NCBI GenBank assembly: GCA_025765615.1 | Contig: JAIVFJ010000265.1 | Location: forward strand, 1-64,000 | Source: Zopfochytrium polystomum | Taxonomy: Eukaryota; Chytridiomycota; Chytridiomycetes; Chytridiales; Chytridiaceae | Direction: 5' to 3' | Length of the DNA stretch: 64,000 bases | Part shown: piece after piece, positions 43,186-53,526 of the stretch | How the letters are laid out: each line of letters begins with the position of its first letter | Position numbering within the stretch: position 1 is the stretch's first letter | Notes under the pieces: model-generated | The model's input: the letters and a program-made list of their open reading frames with translations, nothing else | The model's database searches: none | Told to the model about the DNA's origin: nothing | Translations under genes and position numbers: made by a program

Positions 43186-45816
43186 ATGATGACAGCTTTG
43201 CCACAGCAAATGGACCTCCAGTTGACAGTCCAGCTCAGTGGTGCCGACGGTCTGGAGGGGGAACCGCCAAGAAGCACGACCGTTCCGTACTTCTCCCACC
43301 GCAATCGCTTGCGGGTTGACTGGACTGATATTATTCGCGATCTGGGCCTTTCGCCTGAGAGCCACACTCCGGCCATCTACCCAGACGCCTCCCTCACGCC
43401 TATCGTCAACGGCTCCACAGCTGGCCAGCGAGGCGTGACCTCCCAAGAAGACGGTAACGAAATCACTTTCTTCTTCCTTCCGTCGTGTGTTCCCAGAGAC
43501 ACCCATTCGCTCGAACTCCACTTTGGCGAGCCAGACGTGGAAGAGCTCGCCAAAGCGCAAATTCACCTGGCTAAAGCAGCCGAACCTGAAACTTTGACGG
43601 GCCAGGGCTTTCGTTTCAGTTCCGACGATGTGCGGATCGCTTGCCGCCTGTCCGTAGCCGCCTACCGAGAAGATCCCGAAAAATACCTTCTCGATGTCGG
43701 AGATAAGTGGCCGAGCGACGTCCATTCGCGTCCACATTTTGTTCGGTGCGGGGACCGCTCGTCCCGTTTGCATCCATATGTTCTAGCAATGACAAGCGCC
43801 ATGGGCGAGAGCCCTTGTGGAATCCCAGGGCAATATTCGTCCGAGTATGCTACGCACGAAGAACGCACCCTTTGGGTTGCTTTCCGTGGCACGGACAACC
43901 TCAAGGACGTCATTTCAGATTTAAAAATAATGCAGTCTGCAACAGATCTAGGTCGAGTTCACGGGGGCTTCTGGGCAACGATCGATGAGCTATCTGAGCA
44001 CCTCAAGTCTATAAGCAGCGCATTGAGAGAAACAAACGTCCACCTCGGGCCAGGGCAGATGCGCTTGAGAGTCATCTTCACAGGTCATAGCTTGGGAGGT
44101 GCACTCGCCCAAGTATCATTTCTCCATCAGCTCGCCACTGACAGTCTCAAGGCTCAATCGCACGAGCACGTTGGTGCCATTGCGTTTGGCAGCCATGGGT
44201 GGCGAACCACAAAACAGCCGAATCGTTGGAAAGTAGACGCCTGTCCTCTCGTCTCCTAACGGTGGTCAACGACGACGATATTGTACCCAGGCTGCTCGAC
44301 TATGCTGAAGTTGCCAGCTCCATATCAACGACGGTTCAAAACGCCGTTCCTGCCGCACGCGACATCTGCACTTTCATTGGAGCGTTTCTGGGAGATCAAG
44401 TAGTCACGTCGACGGTGGAAACTTTGGTCAAAGCCGTAGCCACAATTGCAAATGGTCTTGATCGTTTCCCCAGGATAGCTCCCCAGTATGCACCTTTGGG
44501 GCACCTTTTAGTTATCAAGAAAAAGGACAGCACGAATGAGTTTGTTTCCGAAATGCTGAAGGATTCGAAGGCTATTCGACAATGGGTCGGGACGAAGTTA
44601 CCAAGGGGTTCCAATGGGATGTCAATTCTCGAAAATGGCATAATACCTCACAAAACCACTAATTACCGGCACTCGGTCGACAGCTGCAAAAACCTCAACT
44701 TGGTGCCCGGTGAAAAAGTTTATCGATCCAATTTCCGTGAATTCGTTTTCGAATCAAACCCGAAGGAATTCCTCCTGCCCAAGTTAGAAAGCTGCAACGT
44801 TGTTCTGGCCGCGAACCGCATCCGAGTGATTTTGAAGGGCGAAAATCTTCAGTTCCTGAATGTGAACCATCCAGACTTTTTCGATTGGGACTTTTCGCGC
44901 CTGGCAAAAGGCGAATGGAAGGTGGAATCGCTTCAACCAAGTGAAATCAGTTTGATTATTTTTGTTTCTGGCCGGCAGGTACATTTGGATTACAGCCTAC
45001 CGCACTTCTACGTCTATGTGCGCAAGTACTTCTGCCACCCCCGTCATGGGCAATGTGGACAAGGAAGAGCTTCCGAACAGCACTGCCTACTTGAGCTGCA
45101 AAGTTGAAAAGAAAAACCCGGATGCGTTTGACATTACTAAAATTGACTCACCGGTGGATGAAGGTGTGAGATCAAGGATGACGGTTGAATTTTTCGAGGC
45201 TGCGGTATTTCGCCTGTACTTCAAACTCTGTCATGCAATCATTTTCGATGGAGAAAACGGTGGCGAAGTGGAAGATCTTGTCAGTGATGCCTTAAAGAAT
45301 TCTCCAAGTGTGGCCGTTTTCCACGAGTTGTGTTCCGCCCTCCCGCCAATCCCAAGGGCGCCGCATAGCCGCATCGAAGAATTCAACGCCGCGCTGAAGT
45401 CAGCTTTGGTGTCACAAGTCAGCGAAGCGAAAAAATATTCGCTTAAGTTCGGCTTGGACCGTAACGCTTTGATCTTCTTCAGCGGAACCACCCGAGACAC
45501 ACTGAAAAAGCAAATTCGGCCCGTGCTCGAAGCAATTGTGCTGGAGCTCAGCAAGGTTCGCTCTTATGAGTACAAATCGTCCCTAGTGGTGAAAGGGGCA
45601 AAGGTCATCAACAAAGTCGTCCAGGTTGATCGATACGCCGGAATCGCCGTGCTCGCTGTCGTCCTTGGAGCTGCCGCTTTCATTGTAGGAATACCCGCGG
45701 CGCCACTGGCTGTGGCTGAGTTGTTGGAAGTCGGAGTCGCGGATTTGGCCGTCGGAGCTGCAGCAAACGTAGTAATCTTGGCCGCCAGCCATGCTTTCGA
45801 TACGTGGCTGTCTTAA
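43186..45816 (+). pseudogene. Class-3 lipase-like protein, two frame breaks
   Basis: Three successive frames read as one gene. Part 1 (43186 to about 44195) holds the lipase core: SDDVRIACRLSVAAYR, TLWVAFRGTDNLKDVISDL, VHGGFWATI, and the nucleophile elbow FTGHSLGGALAQVSFLHQLA. Part 2 (about 44200-45040) continues with LLTVVNDDDIVPRLLDY, which carries the expected catalytic Asp region. Part 3 (about 45040-45816) ends in a hydrophobic Gly/Ala-rich stretch (YAGIAVLAVVLGAAAFIVGI...), possibly membrane-inserting. The breaks fall at about 44191-44204 and at a run of five C at 45038-45042. They could be assembly errors or true inactivation; the codon use and conserved blocks on both sides look intact. 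The start at 43186 is a choice; the frame is open upstream to 42823. No introns are needed. Confidence 0.65.
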
Positions 45817-46950
45817 ATGTCCAAAGTTAACGTGACGAAGGACACAGAGATGGAAATGCGCTATCGAAAACACATCGGGTTCCTTATCGATAGTCTTGGA
45901 TCCGACAGTACCAAACAATTCAGCTTTAGGCAGTTAGAGGATGAGTTGCATAAACTTCTGATTGATCACGGGTTTGAGGACGTTGCTCAAGCAAACGAAT
46001 CGGCTCCGAAATGGCTTTCAGAGGACAAGCAGATAAAGTTAAAGTTGGAGGGTCGTCATCAATCGAAAATGTTTGAGCCAACCAACGCCAAGGTTCCAAC
46101 TTTGAAAAATTGCAAGCCCGAAGCCAAGTTCGCGGCACTGCGCTTCCTTCGCTTGGTCATGTGCGTGAGGGAAACGCGTCGTCTGATGGACTCCACATTC
46201 ATTTCGTTCATCGGCGAATCGGCTGTTGGCAAAAGTTCTCTTCTGAAGGCACTCTTCGACTTGGATATCACGGCAGGGTTAGGCGATGAAAATCGCACAA
46301 AGAATGTCTCTCTCTATCCCCTTGCAGAAGGAAAGGAAGTACCGATCAGTGTTCTTGACTATCCAGGCACCACGGACACGAGCGAAGATGCATCGGTGGC
46401 CTTTTACGAAACTCATGGGATGATGAATATGCATGTTATCCTCACTCCGGTGGACGGTGGCTCTACCGGCCTTCGAGAGATAGCCGATAGATTGCGGGGA
46501 CTTCCTCTGCGCATGCCAGAAGCGAATCGGCGCGATGCGGAAGCCCAGAATATTATGTTGCCGGCCGCCAGCACCCACGGGTACGAGGGCCTGATTTCGA
46601 CACCGGTTTGCGTGTTGGTGTCGAAGCTCGACAGCGTGCCGGGGATCGAGGGAGACGGAGACAAAGAAATCGAAAAAATTAAAAGGCAGGTTGCGGCGCT
46701 GGCGCGAGTGCGCGACACACAGGTCCACGTCTTCTGGAACGAGACGGTGTGGAAGGATTCAGGGCCATTGCCGAGTAGAAAGCATCTGGTTAACCGCGGT
46801 ATTGATTCGGTGAGACGCTTCCTTTGCGAACAGCTGCTGGACCAACTGAATCTCAAGAATTACGAAGCGGAAGTAAAAGCGCAGCTGAAACTCCAAACGG
46901 AAGATAAAGCGCAGCGACTCCAACAAAGTCCTCCTCCTTACTCAAAGTGA
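45817..46950 (+). CDS. P-loop GTPase-like protein directly after the lipase-like gene
   Basis: 377 residues. Its ATG follows the TAA of the lipase-like frame with no spacer and in the same reading frame. G1 is FIGESAVGKSSLLKALF (about residues 131-147), G3 LDYPGTTD (about 180-187), and a G4-like VLVSKLDS (about 267-273) replaces NKxD. The order and the small number of insertions fit a TRAFAC-type GTPase, of the kind seen in AIG1/IRG/Era-like proteins, but I cannot place it in a subfamily. The N-terminal 125 residues are helical without a known motif and the C-terminus is charged, ending PPPYSK. If the single stop codon is read through or is an error, lipase and GTPase would form one protein of about 1250 residues. 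It may equally be a separate gene. Confidence 0.7.
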   Translation: MSKVNVTKDTEMEMRYRKHIGFLIDSLGSDSTKQFSFRQLEDELHKLLIDHGFEDVAQANESAPKWLSEDKQIKLKLEGRHQSKMFEPTNAKVPTLKNCKPEAKFAALRFLRLVMCVRETRRLMDSTFISFIGESAVGKSSLLKALFDLDITAGLGDENRTKNVSLYPLAEGKEVPISVLDYPGTTDTSEDASVAFYETHGMMNMHVILTPVDGGSTGLREIADRLRGLPLRMPEANRRDAEAQNIMLPAASTHGYEGLISTPVCVLVSKLDSVPGIEGDGDKEIEKIKRQVAALARVRDTQVHVFWNETVWKDSGPLPSRKHLVNRGIDSVRRFLCEQLLDQLNLKNYEAEVKAQLKLQTEDKAQRLQQSPPPYSK

Positions 46951-48244
46951 TACGACAGCATTTAGTGAAATGTGCTCTGCCTTCGTTGACCAATAAACTC
47001 GCCACATGCCATACCCAATATCTGCACCGATGCGAATTTTGTGATGAAACAAGTATTAGCACCTTCATAATTAAAAGGGCTTTCTGGTGGTACCTTTCAC
47101 TTTGTTGTACCTTTCCAAGCCGGTTGCTTCCCGCTTATTCACCAAGTCGCCGCCGCCGCCGCGCCCGCACCATTCGTCGCATCTGTTGCATGCTGAAGAC
47201 CTTCTTACCCTTTTTCGTGTCGTCACACACATCTGCGGACAAAAGTTTCCGGGCACCCTCAAAAATAAGCATAGGCCAAGAGATACATTTGGACAGACTC
47301 TGCCTATTTTCAACCAATCGTTATAAAACTTGGTGTGCATTTACCAAAGTGGAAAAGCTATATGCTGTGTTAAAATGGATGTTCTAGTGCTGTGGCGAGC
47401 GAAATTTTTTTTCTGTCACTCCGAAAATTGGAAGAGAAACTTACATTGCTGAAAAACAGTTTGTGATTGATCACTTGAACACCATGATAATCCCTCACCA
47501 ATTTCTTGCAATTGGTGAGGGATTATCATGAAGGTGCGCATCCCTGCTAGAAACAACTTCCCAAACCAAGATATGCTTTTAAAGTCAACAGAAACACACC
47601 CGTTTTGAAAAGCCAAAATTTTTTGTTCACTTTTTTTTTTTAACCACTCATCGACACCCTAGTTCTCTTGCTTCCGATCTGGTGCTAAGAAGCATTCTAT
47701 ATGTGAGAAAAATCCTTGAAGCTGGAACAAGCTGTTGATAAAAAACGATTCCATGACAGGGTCAGCTTAAAATTTTTCAATTTTTGGCGCGAACAAACCA
47801 TCTCGTAATTTACTGCTGCCACAGATTTTTTGACCCATCCGTTGAAGACCGAAAATATTGTTTAGCCAATTATCAAAAGTTGCACCCAAGCAGTCATCAC
47901 CAGGCATTGTTTTGCATCAGTTCATTCAATGTTGACAAACCTTGCCAGACGTACCCTCTGATTTACGGTTGTAACGTCGTGATTGGGGAATTCTTCGTCG
48001 GTCAGGCCATGATTGATATCAGTTCTGGGCCCAGCGCCATCAATTACAAGCTTGGGTCTTCACAATAATAAGAATGAAACTGGGGTTGTGTTTTTTTTTT
48101 TGTTTGATCCTTCGAACTCTTTCCGTTTTTGGAGATCATCCACGCTCTGGTGAAATCATAACTTCGGGTCGGTCGGTTGGTTGGGTTGGGATTTACGGCA
48201 GTCCGCTGATGCCGAGGGCGAGCGGGCTTGCGACAGAGGGATCG

Positions 48245-48255
<11 letters not shown>
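46951..48255. other. AT-rich spacer, no gene
   Basis: No coding region is supported. The only clear structure is the perfect hairpin at 47483-47530. Confidence 0.6.
47483..47530. repeat. Perfect 21-bp inverted repeat with 6-nt loop
   Basis: The left arm 47483-47503 (CATGATAATCCCTCACC then AATT) is the exact reverse complement of 47510-47530; the loop is TCTTGC. It is not followed by a T run, so a terminator is unlikely. It could be a small-RNA precursor-like hairpin, a recombination site or the relic of a palindromic element. Confidence 0.85.

Positions 48256-48330
<75 letters not shown>
48256..48330. repeat. (GA)n microsatellite
   Basis: About 75 bases of GA in the 5' flank of the aldolase-like gene. 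Confidence 0.95.
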
Positions 48331-48337
<7 letters not shown>

Positions 48338-48492
48338 CAGAGAGAGAGAGGAGAGAGTCGAGACAAAAAGCCATCCGGCAAAACCGTCTCCCAAATTACT
48401 CCGACCGACAAAAAAAAACAATATTTAAATTTTTCAAAAAATTCTGTAATCAAAATAATCACAAACCCCAAAAAACACACACACACACAAAG

Positions 48493-49790
48493 ATGGCCAC
48501 CGCCGCCGCCCCCGCCCCCGCCCCCAGCAACCCCGCCCCCGCCGCCGCCGTTACACCAGCAGACAGCGACGACCCGGCCTCGACCGTGCAAAAGGGCGCA
48601 AAGTCGTTCGGCCTGGACTTCTCGCTGCTGCCAAAGTTCGCCTCGCACGCAGAGCACCGCGCACACCTCAAGGCGCGACTGGCCGCGGCCTTTCGCCTGT
48701 TTGGCAAGAACGGATACGGTGAGATGGAGAGAGAGTGAGAGAGAGAGAGAGTGAGAGAGAGTAGAGCTTCAAGCGCGTTATGGTGGTGGGTGGAACCTTG
48801 CGGCGTGCGGGATACATCGGGGGAAGCGATGGGCTTTTGGTGTGTGCGTGGGTGTGTGTGCGTGTGGCATGCCCGGAAGGGTCGTGTGACCTCCGTTGTG
48901 CCACCGCCCCACTCCCAAGGACAACCTCTAACCGTCATTCTCACAAACTCTTCCCACCCCACATTCCCCCTTCCAACCATGGACCTCCCCACCCCTCCAC
49001 CCAACCAGACGAAGGCGCGGCCGGCCACATCACGGTGCGCGACCCGGAGCGCAAGGACTGCTTCTGGGTCAATCCGTTCGGCCGCCCGTTCTCGATGATC
49101 ACCTTGTCGGACCTTCTGCTCGTCGACCACGAGGGCAACGTCGTCGAGGGCGGCAAGCCGGGCATGGGACAGCTCGTGAACAGAGCGGTTGAGTGGTTTT
49201 TGTTGTTATTGTTGTTGTTCGGTATCATCATCTCATGTCTCGTTCCCCGCAATAAGGCCTTTGAAATCCACTCCAAGATCCACGCCGCGCGCCCCGACGT
49301 GACCGCCGCCTGCCACGCGCACACGACCTACGGCCGCGCCTTCTCGGTCTTTGGCCGCACGCTGCCCATCACGACCCAGGACGCGTGCGCCTTCCACCGC
49401 GGACTGAAGGTCTACGCGGACTTTAAGGGCGTCGTTCTGTCCGAGGGCGAAGGCTTGCGCATCGCAAAGGCCCTCGGCGACGACGGCAAGGCCGTCATCA
49501 TGCAGAATCATGGGTTCCTTACCGTCGGACCGACTATCGAGGCCGCCGTGTTTTGGTTTGTCACGCTCGAGAGGCTGTGCAGGCTGCAGATGATGGTCGA
49601 CGCCGTCGAGGCCGCGAGGGGGGCTAGTGCCGACGGCGGCGACGGCGACGGGTGGAGGGCAAAGGAGATTGGTGAGGCCGAGAGGGAGTTTACCTGGCGC
49701 CAGATTGGGCACGAGTTTTCGGGGTGGTTCCAGGGCAACGCGTACCTGATGGAGATGGAGGACCAGCTCCATGGCGCGCACCTCAAGTGA
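48493..49790 (+). CDS. Class II aldolase/adducin domain protein
   Basis: Three exons: 48493-48718, 49009-49187 and 49257-49790; 312 residues with matching phases. After an Ala/Pro-rich leader the class II aldolase/adducin fold runs from about residue 45 to 300. GAAGHITVRDPERKDCFWVNPFG includes the metal-binding-loop region, HSKIHAARPDVTAACHAHTTYGRAFS has the H-x-H zinc ligands, and MQNHGFLTVG contains the third histidine region before the long C-terminal helix VFWFVTLERLCRLQ. These proteins include fuculose-phosphate aldolase, methylthioribulose dehydratase and adducin-like forms; the real substrate cannot be told, and in fungi most members are of unknown function. The CA-rich leader AAGATGG gives a reasonable start. 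Confidence 0.9.
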
Positions 49791-50191
49791 AAAAGGCGGT
49801 TAGGCACTCTTGTGTGCAAAGCGGGACTGTGAAAGCAAATCAACAAACTAGCTAGAAAAATATCGATTTCTTTTTTATTTTTGTTTAGGAGAAAAAAAAG
49901 GCAGAGCCCCTCTTCGCACCAAAAAGTAAAGCTCTCCCCAACTATGACTAAGAAAGAGCGGGAAGAAGAGAAACAAGGATAGAAAAAAGCCGAGAGGAAG
50001 AAGCGAGACGAGGCACAAGGTTAAGAGGGCTAACCCAAAACGGATAGAAAAAAAAAGATAGGGGAAACGCAGAAATGAAAAGAAAGAAAACCCCGCGTGC
50101 ATCGGTCAGGCTAGTCATCACAACACCGGCAGCCGCCGAGTTTCTTGTCCTTTCCCTTTTTTCCCCCACTTCATTTTTCAACCAACTTCCT

Positions 50192-51542
50192 TCACTCGTC
50201 CTTCCTGGCCGCGGCGGCCGCCAGCTTCTCCTGCTCCTCGCGCTCCTTGGCCTCAAGCACGCCCGACTCGACAAACTTGCGCCGCTGCGCCATCATGTGT
50301 GTGTAGAGGAAGTAAAAAGCTTTTTGATGCATTTTTGGATTTTTTTTTTATGTTTTTTTTTTTGGGTTTGATAGAATCAGTTTGGTAAGTCCCTCTTGGG
50401 AGTTTGTACGGTAAGCCCGATTCTCTTACCGATAGGGTAGATCATGGTCATGACGCGGAAGAACTGGGCAGTGGGCTTGTGCACTCGCTCCGCGATGGGG
50501 ATGGCGCGCTGGATGAGCAGCATCTCGCTGCCGGCTCCGACGGGGTAGAGCACGTAAAAGAGGTTGTACCTTTTTTTTTTTTTTTTTTTTTTTTTTTTGG
50601 TTTTTTAGTTCGTTTTTGTCTTCTCAAGCCCAAAAACCGCAACCCGTCTCGTTTTACCTGCACCAAACCAAGAACCAGTAGTAGTCGCCGCGAAAGTCGA
50701 CGAGCGTCATGGCGTAGTAGAGGTACCTGACGATCTCGGTGACGCCCCAGGCGATCACCATGGTGATGTAGGCCCAGTGGCCGACGACCGTCTTGAACGG
50801 GAAGGACGCGCACACGCCCCAGACGAGGAAGAGGCGTGAGAAGACTTGCATCGTCGTCGTCAGAAACGGGGACCGCACGATTTTGAAGAGCGAGTGGAAG
50901 ATCTGGGTTGAGGGCCCGGCCCCGCGGAAATGAAATTTGAGCGAAGAGTTTGCATTTCGTGCGTTTGATCACACCGCTCCCGGGCCGCCTTCCACCTCTC
51001 TATCTCTCTCTCGCTCTCTCTCTCTCGCTTTCTCCTTTCCCTCCAGCATCGATGACTTTTTTTGCCAGCCGACAGCTCACCTCCAACACCGCAAACGATT
51101 GGACGATGGCGACCCACTGGCCGTAGCGGATAAAGAGGGTTTCATAGTCCCGGTAGGTGGCGATCGCCAGGTAAGTGAGCGTGAACCAGCCGATGGCGGA
51201 GACGGTGTTGTAGATAACGAGGTACTTTCGGATGAGCGGGTGGATCTCTGTCGGGGGTGAGTGAGAATGGTTTCGAGGGGGAGTGCGGTTAGATAGAGTT
51301 TTCAGGTGCAGCAAGGCTGCTTGCGGGGAAGTGAAGCCAAGTGTGCGAGAGGCGATGGCTGTGCATGCGGGTTTGGTTGGTGGAGGCGAGGAAGTTGCGT
51401 CGTTGCAAGAGGAAGCAAGAAGGGACGACGAGAAGGAGGAGGAGGAGGAGGACGAGAGCAACGTACGCTTCTCTCTTGGGACAGGCGCCGGCGCTGCCGA
51501 GTCGGCCGATGATGACGATGCAGTGGCGCCAGTGTCGGCCAT
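50192..51542 (-). CDS. PHS1: Very-long-chain 3-hydroxyacyl-CoA dehydratase (PHS1/HACD)
   Basis: Five exons: 51467-51542, 51081-51247, 50658-50902, 50430-50569 and 50192-50319; 251 residues, phases agree. It catalyses the third step of the very-long-chain fatty-acid elongation cycle in the endoplasmic reticulum (dehydration of 3-hydroxyacyl-CoA). Seen: KYLVIYNTVSAIGWFTLTYL (TM1), QSFAVLEIFHSLFKIVRSPF with TTTMQVFSRLFLVWGV (the conserved Q-V-x-S-R), then ITMVIAWGVTEIVRYLYYA, which carries the catalytic Tyr and Glu region (E-I-x-R-Y-x-[FY]-Y). YNLFYVLYPVGAGSEMLLI and the last membrane segment FYFLYTHMMAQRRKF follow, ending in a short Ala-rich tail, ARKDE. The 5' exon encodes a Ser/Ala-rich N-terminus. 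Confidence 0.93.
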
Positions 51543-53526
51543 AACGATGTTCCGTGGGTGAAAGTTGCAAAAGAGCAATTTGCCTCCTTCTTTGACAAGT
51601 ACGGGCAGCATGATTGGGCACATTCTGATTGGATGGATGAACGCAAAGACAGAAGACAGAGACAGAGAGGGGGGGAAGACAGCGAGGCCATGTGTTTCCG
51701 CTTTGATTAGCTTCCACCAAGGATAGCGACATCCAAAAAAAGTCCGACATGCATCGGTACCGAGGGTAATTTTCGTAATGCTACCGAAATGCATGTCGAA
51801 ATCATTCAAGCCCGGAGCCCGATACTGCTATTACACAACGCCGGACTCAATCGCATTAAGCCTTTATACCATTATACCATTACACACCAGGATATAGCGA
51901 CATTGCATCAATTTGACACCTTGCCTGAATCCCTCATTTGCTGTCATTGCTCTCTCTAAAGGTGCTGTTCAACCCTTTTAGTGCCATGCTCAAATTGATA
52001 GAATATTGCGATAAATGGGCCTAATATCAGTATGGTCCCACCACAAGCAGCTAACGTACCGTGGCACATCGATGGCAGGATTAATTATAGATATTGCGAT
52101 TTTAATATGCCGGGTACCAAATGCGATACACATGGCGATATTTCATATTTTTACGAACACCAAAACAGGATACATATCATTATTGCAAATTTGCCATATC
52201 CCGATACAATCTGTCCAATATTTCTCGGTTTTGGGATATTGGCTTGGGTTCTCGACCGTCCTTCGTCCCATCTGTGGGTTTTCGCAGAAATTTTCTGTTG
52301 TCAGCCCAAACAACTTGGGGGCCGCTGGAAAAGAAGGGTGGTCGCCAGCTTGGCAGGCGCTGACAGTTTGAATGTTGGTGTACAGTCACTCAGGCCTTCG
52401 TATTTGGGCTGATCACTTGGGACATCTGGGGGCACCGAGAGAGTCTGAGACCGGATGCATAATGGTGACGAATGGTATTGTTAAGGGCGAAAATCCTATT
52501 GACGTTAAAAAACAACAAAAAAAAAATAAATTATATATAAAATGCGGACATCAAAAACAAGCAATTCACTCAGCACAATAAACAGATGACCCTACTAACA
52601 CAAACCCCTCTATTTCCTGGCGTATCGTTTCACGTCCGCTGACTAAATTGCATCGATATGCCATAATCTCGCGATATGGCTGTCGCGATGTAGCAACAAA
52701 TGGTGTTTTTCTACAGTGTCGCTATCGTTATTTGGGGCGTATAGCGATCCAATATTGCGAGATTTATCGGTATTACCATATCAATTTGGAAACCCTACTG
52801 CTGGTTCAAGCTGAACATTCGCATCTAGCCGGAACAAAGTTCCTCCCTGAAAATTGCTGTAAAAGGGGCTTCTGCAGACGTTGCAAAGTTGGTATGAATG
52901 GCAGGGCTCAGCATTTTACTTTTCCACTTCAAGTCTTTTGTTTTCTTTGATGTTCTTAGTTGTGTTGCACTTGCTAGAGAGTCAAGAGTGATAGCTTTGT
53001 GTGTCACTGTCGGGCAGGAACCACTTCAAGGCTGGTACTGAATCTCTCCTTATTGGCAGAAGCAGTGAACTGCAGCACGATTTTTGAACGCATTAAAATT
53101 ATTGTTGTTTTTGTTCGTTTGGCTCCAGCATTTATTTTATTTTGAGTGAAATGGTTTGTATGCGAACACTACCCGCCTTTTTTTTTTTTTTTCTTTTCCT
53201 CCAAGTTCCCCACCCTTTTCTCTTTCCTCCTCCTTCGTCTTGGGGACCTTTTCTGCACGCGCGTTGTGGGTGATTGACGAAGAAAAAGAAAAGAAAAAAG
53301 AAAGGAAAAAGAGGAAAAACAAAAACAAGCCACGACAGGCTGTGAGTCACCCGGTGCGACCGAGAAAAAAAAGAAAAACAAAAAAAAAAAACGAAAACGA
53401 AAACGAAGACCCACTCATAAATCGCTCTCACACATCTAATTACACTGCCCCCCCCCTTTAGAGAAGAGTCGGCAGGCTCCTTTCGTCTACCTTCTAACCC
53501 ACACGCCCACCACACAACTGTGCAAT
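51543..53526. other. AT-rich intergenic DNA, no gene supported
   Basis: 51870-52960 is AT-rich and contains recurring short words of the type GATATTGCGA/CGATATNG spread over 52000-52780. They resemble a diverged, low-complexity repeat rather than coding DNA. 53170-53460 is A- and T-rich 5' flank of the DUF2408-like gene. Confidence 0.5.

Noticed and set aside
48193..48460. Glu/Arg or Ser/Leu repeat proteins over the (GA)n tract
   Set aside because: Translation of a dinucleotide microsatellite; not coding.
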